From Cyclobacteriaceae bacterium (lineage in GTDB: Bacteria > Bacteroidota > Bacteroidia > Cytophagales > Cyclobacteriaceae), in the NCBI GenBank assembly GCA_019638285.1, contig JAHBUB010000023.1:1-53847 (forward strand): a stretch of 53,847 nucleotides of DNA. The letters are read 5' to 3'. A program made the position numbers and the translations under genes. Shown one piece after another: positions 18,604 to 27,543 of this stretch. Position 1 is the first letter of the stretch. Every line of letters begins with the position of its first letter. The notes beneath the pieces are model-generated. The model made no database searches and was not told where the DNA came from. It was given only the letters and a program-made list of their open reading frames with translations.

Positions 18604-18676
18604 GCGGGAGTAGCTCAGTTGGTAGAGCATCAGCTTCCCAAGCTGAGGGTCGCGGGTTCGAATCCCGTTTCCCGCT
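18604..18676 (+). tRNA. tRNA-Gly (anticodon CCC)
   Basis: A full cloverleaf: acceptor stem GCGGGAG/TTCCCGC, D arm GCTCAGTTGGTAGAGC, anticodon stem TCAGC/GCTGA with loop TTCCCAA giving CCC, T arm GCGGGTTCGAATCCCGT, discriminator T. CCA is not encoded. Length 73 nt. Confidence 0.95.
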
Positions 18677-18767
18677 CATAAGTAATCGTATAATAGTCTT
18701 ATGCTGTCCTGAGTTCCTGCCTGCGGCAAGATGGCGCAACTCCAGAAACACTTAACTATTATTGGAA

Positions 18768-19151
18768 ATGGATCGGATGTACCTGATGATAAAAAAGCCA
18801 GCCTATCAGGCACTTTTATTTTTCCTCCTAACACTGGTTATTATTCTTGTATTTCAACCCCGAGATGCCGACAAGGCGTGGCTCATCGCCAGCTATATGT
18901 TCATCCTGTTTCTAGTCATCAATGCAGGTCTTTTATGGTTTAACAATAATTCGTGGCCCTACTTCTTTTATTCTATCTGTTTTGCCATGGTCTATATGCT
19001 ACTCATTGCCTTCATTATGCCCGGTTTGCTAAATGCTTTACAATTGAAAGGTTCGGGGGAGAGTGCAATGGGCTTTTTAATTATGATCTATCAACCTCCT
19101 GTATTGCTTGTGGTGATGTTGGCAAAATGGATGATGGCCAAGTGGCTTTAA
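18768..19151 (+). CDS. hypothetical small integral membrane protein
   Basis: 127 residues from the ATG of MDRMYLMIKKPAYQALLF; an ATG three codons later is equally possible. Four hydrophobic helices (about 12-30, 38-56, 64-85 and 103-124) cover most of the protein. I do not recognise the family and see no catalytic motif. Composition (LLFFLLTLVIILV; FFYSICFAMVYMLLIAFIM) is that of a real membrane protein and not of a chance frame. It stands alone after tRNA-Gly. Confidence 0.6.
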   Translation: MDRMYLMIKKPAYQALLFFLLTLVIILVFQPRDADKAWLIASYMFILFLVINAGLLWFNNNSWPYFFYSICFAMVYMLLIAFIMPGLLNALQLKGSGESAMGFLIMIYQPPVLLVVMLAKWMMAKWL

Positions 19152-19328
19152 GTAATGGTGATCGCTAATGATTTGGTGAAGAACACCAACGAGGGCTAGT
19201 GTAAAGGTCATCACATACCATATCTACATCACAGCATTAACCAATTCCGATAATCCTATAACTCTTTCCCACAATCCTGTAACAACCATTTTATACAAAA
19301 AACCGTATCTTAGCATATTGAATAACAC

Positions 19329-19739
19329 TTGAAAGTCCTAAAATCCATATTCTCAGCTCTTTTGGCCCTTATTGTGGTGCTGTCGTCTTTTAGCCTGACC
19401 ATCGACAAGCACATCTGTATGGGTAGGGTTCATAGCGTGGCCATCCTGAAAGATGCCCCTACCTGTGGCATGGAACTGTTTGCCCAGAGTGGCGAAAACC
19501 TTTCTAAAATGGGGGGCTGTTGCCAGAATGAACAAACCGTGATTGAAGGCAATAACCTTCTGGCAAAGATCATCAATCCTGTTTCGGTCGAATATCAAAG
19601 CCTGTGGGTGGCCGAACTTCCCAGAATAATCGAAACTTTCGATTTTAAAAGCATCTCCGCATTTGCCCCACGTCCCCATTACAAACCACCTTTGATTGAA
19701 AGAGAGATTCCCATTCTCGTTCAATCCTTCCTGATCTGA
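19329..19739 (+). CDS. HYC_CC_PP family metal-island protein
   Basis: 136 residues; translation must begin at TTG because a stop precedes it in frame and no other start precedes the signal sequence. The N-terminus is a signal peptide or anchor. The family hallmarks are visible in order: H28-I-C30 (DKHICMG, the HYC position), C64-C65 (GGCCQNE) and P120-P121 (HYKPPLI). These proteins usually sit in Bacteroidota heavy-metal efflux loci, and here the gene directly precedes the CusA-like pump. The paired Cys and His residues suggest periplasmic metal binding. The biochemical function is not established. Confidence 0.85.
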   Translation: MKVLKSIFSALLALIVVLSSFSLTIDKHICMGRVHSVAILKDAPTCGMELFAQSGENLSKMGGCCQNEQTVIEGNNLLAKIINPVSVEYQSLWVAELPRIIETFDFKSISAFAPRPHYKPPLIEREIPILVQSFLI

Positions 19740-19758
19740 TCAATTATTGAATTAGTTA

Positions 19759-19784
19759 CATCCGCCTTCTAAAAAGGCAGGATG
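19759..19784. promoter_or_regulatory. hairpin between the HYC_CC_PP gene and cusA
   Basis: CATCCGCCTT and AAGGCAGGATG form a stem with one bulged base and a 5-base loop, 42 bases before the cusA ATG. No T-tract follows, so it is more likely an RNA processing or attenuation structure than a strong terminator. Confidence 0.35.
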
Positions 19785-19825
19785 TCTTAAGCTATTGCTT
19801 ATTCCCTATTTCAAATTATTGATCT

Positions 19826-22800
19826 ATGTTAAATAAAATCATTCGTTACTTTCTCGAGAACAAACTCGTTACGTTTCTCGTCCTGCTTGTCTTTATCGGT
19901 TGGGGTCTCGTCACCGCTCCCTTTGGATGGAATACCGGCTTTCTTCCTTCCGATCCCGTACCAGTGGACGCTATTCCCGACTTGGGCGAAAATCAGCAGA
20001 TCGTTTTTGCCGACTGGCCAGGACGCAGTCCGCAGGACATTGAAGATCAGATCACCTATCCGCTCACTACCTCACTGTTGGGAATATCAGGTGTAAAATC
20101 CATTCGATCGACTTCCATGTTTGGCTTTGCCAGCATCTACATCATCTTCGATGAGCAAACAGAATTCTACTGGTCGCGCTCTCGTATTCTGGAAAAGCTA
20201 AACTCACTCCCCTCAGGACTTTTGCCCGAGGGCGTACAACCTTCTCTGGGGCCGGATGCCACCGCATTGGGGCAAGTATATTGGTATACGCTGGAAGGTC
20301 GCGATCCACAAGGCAACGTAACCGGAGGTTGGGACCTGCATGAGATCCGCAGTGTACAAGATTTTTATGTTAAATACGGGCTCAATGCCGTAGAGGGAGT
20401 TTCTGAGGTAGCCTCCATCGGTGGTTTTGTAAGGGAGTACCAGGTAGATGTAAACCCTGATGCACTGAAGGCCTACAACATTGGGCTTGACCAGGTGATG
20501 TTGGCGGTAAAGAATTCTAACCGTGATGTGGGCGCACAGACCATTGAGATCAACAAGGCAGAATACCTTGTTCGTGGACTGGGATACATCAAAAAAGTAG
20601 AAGACCTGGAAAAAGCAGTAGTTACCGTAAACAACAATGTACCCATCCGTATCAAAGATATTGCCGTGGTTACGCTGGGGCCGGCCACACGCAGGGGTAT
20701 GCTGGACAAAGAGGGTGCTGAGGTAGTAGGCGGTGTGGTGGTAGCCCGGTACGGCTCCAATCCACTGGCAGTGATCAATAGGGTGAAAGAAAAAATTGCA
20801 ACCATCGCATCCGGCCTTCCAAAAAAAGTACTGGACGATGGCACTATTAGTCAACTCACCATTGTACCCTTCTACGATCGCACCGAATTAATAAACGAAA
20901 CGATTGGTACACTGGAAGAAGCACTCTCGCTCGAGGTGCTGATCACCATCATTGTAGTGATTGTGTTGGTGCTCAATCTGCGCGCCTCTCTGCTGATCTC
21001 CAGCTTGCTGCCCGTAGCTGTGCTGATGTCGTTCATTATCATGCGCTATACAGGTGTGGATGCTAACATTGTGGCGCTCTCGGGAATTGCCATTGCCATC
21101 GGTGTGATGGTGGACGTGGGTATAGTGTTTGTAGAGAATATCCTCCGGCACATGGAGTTTGAAGAAAACAAAAACGCCAAAGGCAAACAACTACTTGAAA
21201 TCATTTATAGGGCTACGGCAGAAGTTTCCGGGGCAGTCACCACGGCCTTGGCTACCACCGTAGTAAGTTTCCTTCCTGTTTTCTTTATGGAAGCAGCAGA
21301 GGGGAAGCTTTTCAAGCCATTGGCCTTCACCAAAACATTTGCATTGCTGGCCACCTTTGTGTTGGGCATTGCCATCTTGCCCACATTGGCTCACCTTATG
21401 TTCTCCATCGACTACAATAAGAAGAGAGTACGGAGGTTCTGGAACATCGTTCTTATTGCTGCGGGCATCGCGTTATCCATTTACACAAAAATGTGGCTAC
21501 CACTGGTTTTTGTGGCTATTGGCATCAACAATATCTTCGAAAGCAGGTGGCCAGAAAAATACAAGTGGGCACCCAATTACATCAACATTGGAGTGATGGT
21601 ACTGATTGCCTCCTTCTTTCTCACTACGAAATGGATGCCATTGGGTCATCAGAATTGGATTATCGTCAATTATCTTTTTGTGTTAGCGTTGCTGCTGATC
21701 GTATTAGGCGCCCTAATGTCGGTGGTGTATTTCTATGAACCTATTCTGAAGTGGTGTTTGGTCAACAAGGGTAAATTTTTACTTGTCCCTGTGATTACAA
21801 TTGTATTTGGCCTCATCTGCTGGATAGGATTCAGCAGCACCTTTGGTTTTGTGGCAAAGGGATTTGATGTGGTAAACTGGAATGTGCGAACTACTGCCCC
21901 GTGGTCGACTATGTCGCATACTTTTCCCGGTGTGGGCAAGGAGTTTATGCCGAGTCTGAATGAAGGAAGTTTTCTATTGATGCCCACCGCCATGCCACAT
22001 GTAGGAGTGGAAGAAAGCAAGCGCATTGTTCAGCTTTTAGACATGCGTCTTTCTGGTATCCCTGAAGTAGCGATGGCCGTAGGCAAAATGGGGCGTGTTG
22101 AATCTGCATTGGATCCGGCTCCCATTTCTATGTATGAAAACATAATCAACTACAAGCCTGAGTTTGTAGTGGATAAAAGAGGACATCGTCTTACGTTTAA
22201 GGCAGACAGCAAAGGACGCTTCCTTTTGTCCAACCAGCAAAAACTGACCAACGAAGAAGCACTGGCACTGAACATCAATTCGGACTTACTGATTCCTGAT
22301 GAAGATGGAAAGTATTTTAGAAACTGGCGGGCACACATTAAAACTCCGGACGACATCTGGAATGAGATCGTCAAGGTCACAAAAATTCCCGGTGTTACTT
22401 CAGCGCCAAAGTTACAGCCCATAGAAACCAGGCTGGTAATGTTGCAAACTGGTATGCGTGCGCCTATGGGAATAAAGGTATATGGGCATGACTTGAAAGT
22501 GATCGAACAATTTGGAATGGAGCTGGAAGCCATTCTAAAACAGGTTCCCTCCGTAAAGGCGGAGGCTGCCTTCGCTGATCGTATTGTGGGTAAACCTTAC
22601 CTTAATCTAAATATCAATCGTGATGCCATTGCCCGATATGGATTAAGTGTTGAAGCACTCCAGCAATCTATTGAAACTGCAATCGGTGGAATTAAAATCA
22701 CCACTACCCTGGAAGGAAGAGAAAGGTATCCCGTGCGGGTGCGCTATCCTCGTGAGTTGCGCGATGATCCTGAGATGATCAAGAAAATCCTTATTCCCAC

Positions 22801-23647
22801 CCCTACCGGTGCGCAAGTGCCACTAGGTGACCTAGTAAAATTGGAATACCTACGCGGCCCCCAAATGATAAAAAGTGAAGATACCTTTTTAGTGGGCTAT
22901 GTATTGTTTGACAAAAAGGAGGGCTATGCTGAGGTGGATGTAGTAAACGAAGCACAACGGTTCATCCAACAAAAAATTGACAGCAAAGAACTGGTGGTAC
23001 CTGCAGGCATCAACTACAAATTCTCTGGCAGTTATGAAAATCAGGTAAGGGCCATGAAAAGACTGGCGATTGTAATTCCGCTAAGTCTGATGATCATATT
23101 CTTGTTATTGTTTTTTCAATTCAAAACAGTGATTGCCTCCTCCATTCACTTTTCAGGAGTGTTTGTGGCTTTCGCAGGAGGTTTCATTATGATCTGGCTC
23201 TACGGTCAAGATTGGTTTATGAATTTTGGAGTTGCCGGTGTGAACATGCGCAACCTGTTTCAAATGCAAACCATCAATCTCAGTGTAGCAGTGTGGGTGG
23301 GCTTCATCGCCTTGTTCGGCATTGCCACCGATGATGGTGTGATCATGGGAACTTACATCCATCAAGTGTTTGAAGAGCGAAAGCCATCCACAGTGGCAGA
23401 AGTAAGAGATGCTGTATTGATCGCAGGAAAGAAACGGGTGCGCCCCGCCATGATGACGGCAGCGACCACTTTAATTGCACTGATACCGATACTCACCTCC
23501 ACAGGAAAAGGGTCAGATATTATGGGGCCTATGGCAATCCCAACTTTTGGTGGCATGGCCATTCAGCTGATGACCATTTTTGTAGTACCGGTACTGCAAG
23601 CGTATTGGAGAGAGACGGTTGTTAAAAAAGAATCTAAATCGAATTGA
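19826..23647 (+). CDS. cusA: CusA/CzcA-type RND heavy-metal efflux pump
   Basis: 1273 residues, inner-membrane proton-driven pump of a tripartite efflux complex. It begins with the HME-RND signature VDAIPDLGENQQIVFADWPG and PQDIEDQITYPLTTSLLG. The proton-relay Asp is D430 in GVMVDVGIVFVEN, and the C-terminal half has GIATDDGVIMGTY. It is about 225 residues longer than E. coli CusA. One insertion near the middle (around 540-660) looks like two to four additional hydrophobic helices (FWNIVLIAAGIALSIYT; YINIGVMVLIASFFLTT), and there is a hydrophilic insert around 775-850. Similar enlarged forms are common in Bacteroidota. The 3' end is separated by two bases from the TolC-like gene; HMBD-bearing adaptor and ATPase genes nearby favour Cu/Ag as substrate. 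Confidence 0.95.
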   Translation: MLNKIIRYFLENKLVTFLVLLVFIGWGLVTAPFGWNTGFLPSDPVPVDAIPDLGENQQIVFADWPGRSPQDIEDQITYPLTTSLLGISGVKSIRSTSMFGFASIYIIFDEQTEFYWSRSRILEKLNSLPSGLLPEGVQPSLGPDATALGQVYWYTLEGRDPQGNVTGGWDLHEIRSVQDFYVKYGLNAVEGVSEVASIGGFVREYQVDVNPDALKAYNIGLDQVMLAVKNSNRDVGAQTIEINKAEYLVRGLGYIKKVEDLEKAVVTVNNNVPIRIKDIAVVTLGPATRRGMLDKEGAEVVGGVVVARYGSNPLAVINRVKEKIATIASGLPKKVLDDGTISQLTIVPFYDRTELINETIGTLEEALSLEVLITIIVVIVLVLNLRASLLISSLLPVAVLMSFIIMRYTGVDANIVALSGIAIAIGVMVDVGIVFVENILRHMEFEENKNAKGKQLLEIIYRATAEVSGAVTTALATTVVSFLPVFFMEAAEGKLFKPLAFTKTFALLATFVLGIAILPTLAHLMFSIDYNKKRVRRFWNIVLIAAGIALSIYTKMWLPLVFVAIGINNIFESRWPEKYKWAPNYINIGVMVLIASFFLTTKWMPLGHQNWIIVNYLFVLALLLIVLGALMSVVYFYEPILKWCLVNKGKFLLVPVITIVFGLICWIGFSSTFGFVAKGFDVVNWNVRTTAPWSTMSHTFPGVGKEFMPSLNEGSFLLMPTAMPHVGVEESKRIVQLLDMRLSGIPEVAMAVGKMGRVESALDPAPISMYENIINYKPEFVVDKRGHRLTFKADSKGRFLLSNQQKLTNEEALALNINSDLLIPDEDGKYFRNWRAHIKTPDDIWNEIVKVTKIPGVTSAPKLQPIETRLVMLQTGMRAPMGIKVYGHDLKVIEQFGMELEAILKQVPSVKAEAAFADRIVGKPYLNLNINRDAIARYGLSVEALQQSIETAIGGIKITTTLEGRERYPVRVRYPRELRDDPEMIKKILIPTPTGAQVPLGDLVKLEYLRGPQMIKSEDTFLVGYVLFDKKEGYAEVDVVNEAQRFIQQKIDSKELVVPAGINYKFSGSYENQVRAMKRLAIVIPLSLMIIFLLLFFQFKTVIASSIHFSGVFVAFAGGFIMIWLYGQDWFMNFGVAGVNMRNLFQMQTINLSVAVWVGFIALFGIATDDGVIMGTYIHQVFEERKPSTVAEVRDAVLIAGKKRVRPAMMTAATTLIALIPILTSTGKGSDIMGPMAIPTFGGMAIQLMTIFVVPVLQAYWRETVVKKESKSN

Positions 23648-23649
23648 TC

Positions 23650-24870
23650 ATGAATCGATATATTATTTATCTATTGGTATTGTTGGCATCCATCCATATA
23701 AGTTTCGGACAGCCGGCACTGGATGGTTATCTTGAAGAAGCCGTTCAAAATAATCCAGGATTGAAGGCGCGCTATGCCGAGTTTGAGGCAGCCATGCAGC
23801 GAGCTGTTCAGGTGAGCACTTTGGAAGACCCTACCTTTCGCGTTTCTGCTTTTGGGCAAATGGTGGAAACCCGAACAGGAGCGCAGATGGCCAATTTCTC
23901 GTTGGAACAGATGTTTCCATGGTTTGGAACACTTAGAGAGCAAAGAAATGCTACGGCCTTAAATGCAGAGGCAGTATTCGAATCTTATAAACTTGAACGG
24001 AACGAACTGCTACTTAAGGTAAAAGAGCTGTACTACCCTCTGTATGAATTGGATGAATCCATCCGACTCAATGAATCGAATTTGGAAATACTGAAGACGT
24101 TAAAGACTTTGGCCATTTCAAAGTTTCAAAATGGCAATGGTAAGTTGAGTGATGCATTGCGGGTGGATATTATGATCAATGAAATTCATACGGACATCAA
24201 TATACTTACAGAAAAAAGGAAATCATTGGTCATCGCTTTCAATAAATCGCTCAACCGCGATGCATTGGCAGAAGTATTAGTTGATGAACCCGTTGAACTA
24301 ACAACTCCGCTCATCAATAGAGATAGCCTTACAAACAATCCACAACTGGAGGCATTGCGTAAAAAGGTATCAGCATCAAAAGCAGCGGAGCGGGTAGCTG
24401 TTAAACAAGGTATGCCCAAATTAGGAGTGGGTGTACAATACATAGTAACTCAAAAGCGCCCCGAGATGACTTTTGCCGATAATGGGCAGGATGCTTATAT
24501 GGCCATGTTCTCTGTCTCATTGCCTATTTACAGAAAAAAATATAAGGCGGCAATCAAAGAGTCACAACTGATGCAAACGTCATTCACCGAAATGCAAACA
24601 GAAGTAGAGAACAACCTCATTGCTCAATACGAGATGGCAAGCTTCGAGTTATCACGTGTGAAACAACAAGTGAATTTATACGGTAAACAAGTTGCGCAAA
24701 CAAAACAAGTTATCACTTTGCTTACGACAGCCTATGGAAATGATGAAGCAGACTTCGGAGAGATACTTTCTATGCAGCAGATGCTATTGAAGTATGAACT
24801 GTTAGAAATTACTGCGAAGAAGGAATACGCGATGGCAATTGCGAAGCTTGAATATTTAACAGCTAATTAA
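23650..24870 (+). CDS. cusC: TolC-family outer-membrane efflux protein
   Basis: 406 residues starting at the ATG of NRYIIYLLVLLASIHISFGQ, a signal peptide. The remainder is largely alpha-helical coiled coil typical of OEP domains, with the two internal repeats starting near EAVQNNPGLKARYAEFEAAM and PQLEALRKKVSASKAAERVA. It forms the outer-membrane exit duct of the RND complex and follows cusA by two bases. The CusC symbol reflects its role in this operon only; sequence alone cannot give metal specificity. Its natural partner, the adaptor gene, is displaced downstream by an inserted four-helix-bundle gene. Confidence 0.9.
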   Translation: MNRYIIYLLVLLASIHISFGQPALDGYLEEAVQNNPGLKARYAEFEAAMQRAVQVSTLEDPTFRVSAFGQMVETRTGAQMANFSLEQMFPWFGTLREQRNATALNAEAVFESYKLERNELLLKVKELYYPLYELDESIRLNESNLEILKTLKTLAISKFQNGNGKLSDALRVDIMINEIHTDINILTEKRKSLVIAFNKSLNRDALAEVLVDEPVELTTPLINRDSLTNNPQLEALRKKVSASKAAERVAVKQGMPKLGVGVQYIVTQKRPEMTFADNGQDAYMAMFSVSLPIYRKKYKAAIKESQLMQTSFTEMQTEVENNLIAQYEMASFELSRVKQQVNLYGKQVAQTKQVITLLTTAYGNDEADFGEILSMQQMLLKYELLEITAKKEYAMAIAKLEYLTAN

Positions 24871-24874
24871 TATG

Positions 24875-25314
24875 GTGATGAGGTAATGTGGTGATGGGAG
24901 TTTGTATGATTTTAGATAAAACACAAAAATAAAAGATATGGAAAAGGAGGGTAATTTAATACTGGATTTAACCTTTGATTTTGCTATCAAGATAATTGAC
25001 TTCTGTGAGTTGTTGGAGGAGAAAAGGAAGTACGTCATAGCAAAACAATTGCTTCGATCAGGAACAGCCGTTGGATCAATAGCAAATGAAGCACACGATG
25101 CTGAAAGTAAAGCCGACTTCATTCATAAATTAAAAATCGGAGCGAAGGAAGCGAGAGAAACTCGATATTGGTTAAGGCTATGTCAATACAGTAAGTCTTA
25201 TCCATTTGATGAGTCATTGCTTACTGATCTTGATTCAATCCAAAAAGTCCTTAATAAAATAATAGCAACAAGCAAAAAAAATAAAATGTGATGATGAGCC
25301 GATGTGGTAGTGTG
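24875..25314 (+). repeat. GTGATG-rich imperfect direct repeats flanking the four-helix-bundle gene
   Basis: TGATGAGGTAATGTGGTG (from 24875) lies just left of the gene, and TGATGAGCCGATGTGGTA (from 25292) overlaps its last base and continues to the right; about 17 of 23 positions agree. An inverted 12-base copy also exists: AATGTGGTGATG at 24885-24896 and CATCACCACATT at 25465-25476. The repeats bracket a gene that is foreign to the efflux operon and may mark the limits of an inserted unit. Confidence 0.6.
24938..25291 (+). CDS. four-helix-bundle protein (S23/IVP family)
   Basis: 117 residues matching the small four-helix-bundle family first seen in 23S rRNA intervening sequences: DLTFDFAIKIIDFCELLEEK, AKQLLRSGTAVGSIANEAHD, ADFIHKLKIGAKEARETRYW, LRLCQY. 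The four predicted amphipathic helices and the SGTAVGSIANEA core are diagnostic. Members are widespread in Bacteroidota, often isolated between repeats; relatives include the Avd subunit of diversity-generating retroelements, which bind nucleic acid. No reverse transcriptase or variable repeat is present here. It sits inside the efflux operon between the outer-membrane and adaptor genes, flanked by GTGATG-rich repeats, so it is probably an insertion unrelated to metal export. Confidence 0.88.
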   Translation: MEKEGNLILDLTFDFAIKIIDFCELLEEKRKYVIAKQLLRSGTAVGSIANEAHDAESKADFIHKLKIGAKEARETRYWLRLCQYSKSYPFDESLLTDLDSIQKVLNKIIATSKKNKM

Positions 25315-25348
25315 ATGATTCTTAAAATGATTAAAATTTTAAACTTGT

Positions 25349-25483
25349 ATGAACATGGAAAAGCAAACTAACCAAAAAAAGTATCTAGTCCCATATATAA
25401 TGTTAGCTGTTGGTTTGGTTATCGGATGGGCAATTAGCACATCAACAGATCAGCTTCATCAGCACATCACCACATTAAACTAA
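25349..25483 (+). pseudogene. truncated duplicate of the adaptor gene 5' end
   Basis: A 44-codon frame, MNMEKQTNQKKYLVPYIMLA and on through VGLVIGWAISTS, mirrors the first 30 residues of the following adaptor (MEKQNKNYRKYLIPILMLII through GLLIGWAINSS) but then changes to DQLHQHITTLN and stops. It ends seven bases before the intact adaptor ATG. The conserved part is the cytoplasmic tip and membrane anchor. It has no metal-binding domain. It looks like a tandem duplication remnant created when the flanking repeats recombined; a function as a free membrane peptide cannot be excluded. Confidence 0.7.
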
Positions 25484-25489
25484 TTGATT

Positions 25490-27277
25490 ATGGAAAAGCA
25501 AAATAAAAACTACAGAAAATATTTAATACCAATTCTAATGTTGATCATTGGGCTATTAATTGGGTGGGCAATCAACTCATCCCCTAATCAACCCATTCCC
25601 ACATCATCACATCAAGAAATCAACACATCAGAAGTGTGGACTTGTTCTATGCATCCACAAATTCGTCAATCTCAACCCGGACTATGCCCGATTTGTGGAA
25701 TGGATCTAATTCCGCTGGGCAATGATGACGATGGCGGTGATCCCATGGAAGTGAAAATGAGTGAAACGGCCATGAGGCTGGCCAACATTCAGACCAGTGT
25801 TGTGGGTTTAGGAAATTCAATTAAAGAACTACGACTCAATGGAAAAGTACAGGCAGATGAAAGAAGAAAGTCGTCACAAGCCGCACACATCCCCGGCAGG
25901 ATTGAACAATTGCTGGTCAACTTCACAGGAGAGTACGTGCAAAAGGGGCAAACCATTGCACAGGTATATTCACCTGAGCTTGTAACAGCACAACAGGAAT
26001 TGTTCGAGACCAATAAGATTAAAGAGGTGCAGCCGGGGTTGTACAATGCAGCGCGTGAAAAGCTCAAAAATTGGAAACTAACAGACAAACAAATTGACAA
26101 CATCCTGACCACAGGAAAACCAATGGAAAGATTTCCCATTCATGCAGATGTGTCTGGTGTAGTATTGGAAAGACGAGTAAGCGTTGGTGATTATGTAATG
26201 CGCGGTGCGCCTATTTACGATGTGGCTGACTTATCCAGCGTATGGGTATTGTTTGATGTTTATGAAAGCGATATGCAATGGATTAAAAAGAACAGCGACA
26301 TTGAATTTACCATTAAGTCATTGCCTGGGAAAACATTTAGAGAAAAGATTTCATTCATCGATCCAGTTATCAATCCAGAAACACGTGTCGCCACCGCAAG
26401 GGTAGAAATGGCCAACTCAGGCATGCGCTTAAAGCCAGAAATGTTTGCCTCTGGAGTTGTGAAGAGTAATTTAAAAGTCGAGTGGGGTATTGTGGTTCCC
26501 AAGTCTGCAGTCATGTGGACCGGAGAAAGATCCGTTGTTTATGTCAAAAATGTAAATGACAATAAAGTAAGCTTTAGAATGACAGAGGTAACACTTGGAC
26601 CATCATTGGGTGACACTTACCTTATTCAAGATGGACTAACCGCTGGGCAAGAAGTGGTGACCAACGGAACATTCACCATTGATGCAGCAGCACAACTTGC
26701 CGGCAAACCCAGCATGATGAGCCCGGAAGGTGGTGCGGTAATGACCAGCCATCAACATGGCGAAATGAATGCGATCCCGCAATCACCTGAGGATCACAGC
26801 AAGCACCAAATGGGAGCCACTTTTGAAGTCAATGATAAATTCAAAAATCAAATTAGTGCCGTTCTCAGCCCGTATCTGGAATTAAAAGATGCACTTGTAA
26901 AAACCAATATAAGTGAAGCTGCCAACGCAGCAAAAGAAGTAAAAGCAGCCCTTGGTAAGATAGATATGAAGCTGGTAAAAGGGGATGTGCACACTGCCTG
27001 GATGAGTCTGCTGGAAATATTAAATTCATCCGTAGCAGTAATAAGCACCTCAAATTCTATAGAGGTGCAACGTCAATCTTTTTCAGATTTTAGTAATGCA
27101 TTCTACACTGCCATCCAGCAATTTAATGTTACAGGTTTAGACGCTTATTATCAATATTGCCCTATGGTTTTCAACAATAAAGGAGCATACTGGATAAGTC
27201 GAAACAAACAAATCAAAAATCCCTATTTTGGGAAAAAGATGATGAATTGCGGAGAAACCAAATCAGAACTTAAATAA
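25490..27277 (+). CDS. cusB: CusB-type periplasmic adaptor with N-terminal metal-binding and C-terminal DUF3347 domains
   Basis: 595 residues from the ATG of MEKQNKNYRK; an in-frame TTG two codons earlier is less likely. One N-terminal membrane anchor (11-28). A heavy-metal-binding domain (HMBD) at 50-76 carries C52-x-M54-H55 and C66-P-I-C69-GM. The adaptor core has two halves of a lipoyl/barrel hybrid motif (HIPGRIEQLLVNFTGEYVQK; SGVVLERRVSVGDYVMRGAP) and membrane-proximal strands. From about residue 445 a DUF3347 domain follows (FKNQISAVLSPYLELKDALV to the end, with QYCPMVFNNKGAYW). It links the CusA-like pump to the TolC-like channel and probably delivers Cu or Ag ions to the pump. It follows an inserted gene and a partial duplicate of its own 5' end. 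Confidence 0.94.
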   Translation: MEKQNKNYRKYLIPILMLIIGLLIGWAINSSPNQPIPTSSHQEINTSEVWTCSMHPQIRQSQPGLCPICGMDLIPLGNDDDGGDPMEVKMSETAMRLANIQTSVVGLGNSIKELRLNGKVQADERRKSSQAAHIPGRIEQLLVNFTGEYVQKGQTIAQVYSPELVTAQQELFETNKIKEVQPGLYNAAREKLKNWKLTDKQIDNILTTGKPMERFPIHADVSGVVLERRVSVGDYVMRGAPIYDVADLSSVWVLFDVYESDMQWIKKNSDIEFTIKSLPGKTFREKISFIDPVINPETRVATARVEMANSGMRLKPEMFASGVVKSNLKVEWGIVVPKSAVMWTGERSVVYVKNVNDNKVSFRMTEVTLGPSLGDTYLIQDGLTAGQEVVTNGTFTIDAAAQLAGKPSMMSPEGGAVMTSHQHGEMNAIPQSPEDHSKHQMGATFEVNDKFKNQISAVLSPYLELKDALVKTNISEAANAAKEVKAALGKIDMKLVKGDVHTAWMSLLEILNSSVAVISTSNSIEVQRQSFSDFSNAFYTAIQQFNVTGLDAYYQYCPMVFNNKGAYWISRNKQIKNPYFGKKMMNCGETKSELK

Positions 27278-27312
27278 TAAATAAACGCTAATCATAAATT
27301 AAATTTACACTC

Positions 27313-27540
27313 ATGAAAAATTCACTATTCTCAATTCTTATTGCATTTGCATTGGCAATCACCTTTTCATTTTCTTTAACCTCATGTGGGGGTCAGAAAA
27401 CTGAACAAACTGAAGAAATTGCTTATGCTTGTCCTATGCATCCAGATGTGACGGGCAAAAAAGGTGACACTTGTTCAAAATGTGGAATGGCACTTGAGAA
27501 ACTTGATGCGGAAACAGAGATGAACCACGAACAACATTAA
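27313..27540 (+). CDS. small HMBD lipoprotein (periplasmic metal-binding)
   Basis: 75 residues. Lipobox LTS-C25 after a hydrophobic signal, then almost only a heavy-metal-binding domain: ACPMHPDVTGKKGDTCSKCG (C40-PMH43 and C54-SKC57-GM), and a C-terminal MNHEQH tail that adds Met and His ligands. A lipid-anchored mini-chaperone for copper or silver, placed between the adaptor and a thioredoxin. Same motif as in the adaptor and the P-type ATPase. Confidence 0.85.
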   Translation: MKNSLFSILIAFALAITFSFSLTSCGGQKTEQTEEIAYACPMHPDVTGKKGDTCSKCGMALEKLDAETEMNHEQH

Positions 27541-27543
27541 TCA

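Noticed and set aside
20213-20854. 213-codon antisense frame inside cusA
   Set aside because: Cys/Tyr/His-rich composition with no domain. It runs opposite an intact, strongly motif-rich pump gene, so it is a shadow frame.
24938-25291. Avd subunit of a diversity-generating retroelement
   Set aside because: The protein family is related, but no reverse transcriptase, template repeat or variable repeat lies nearby.
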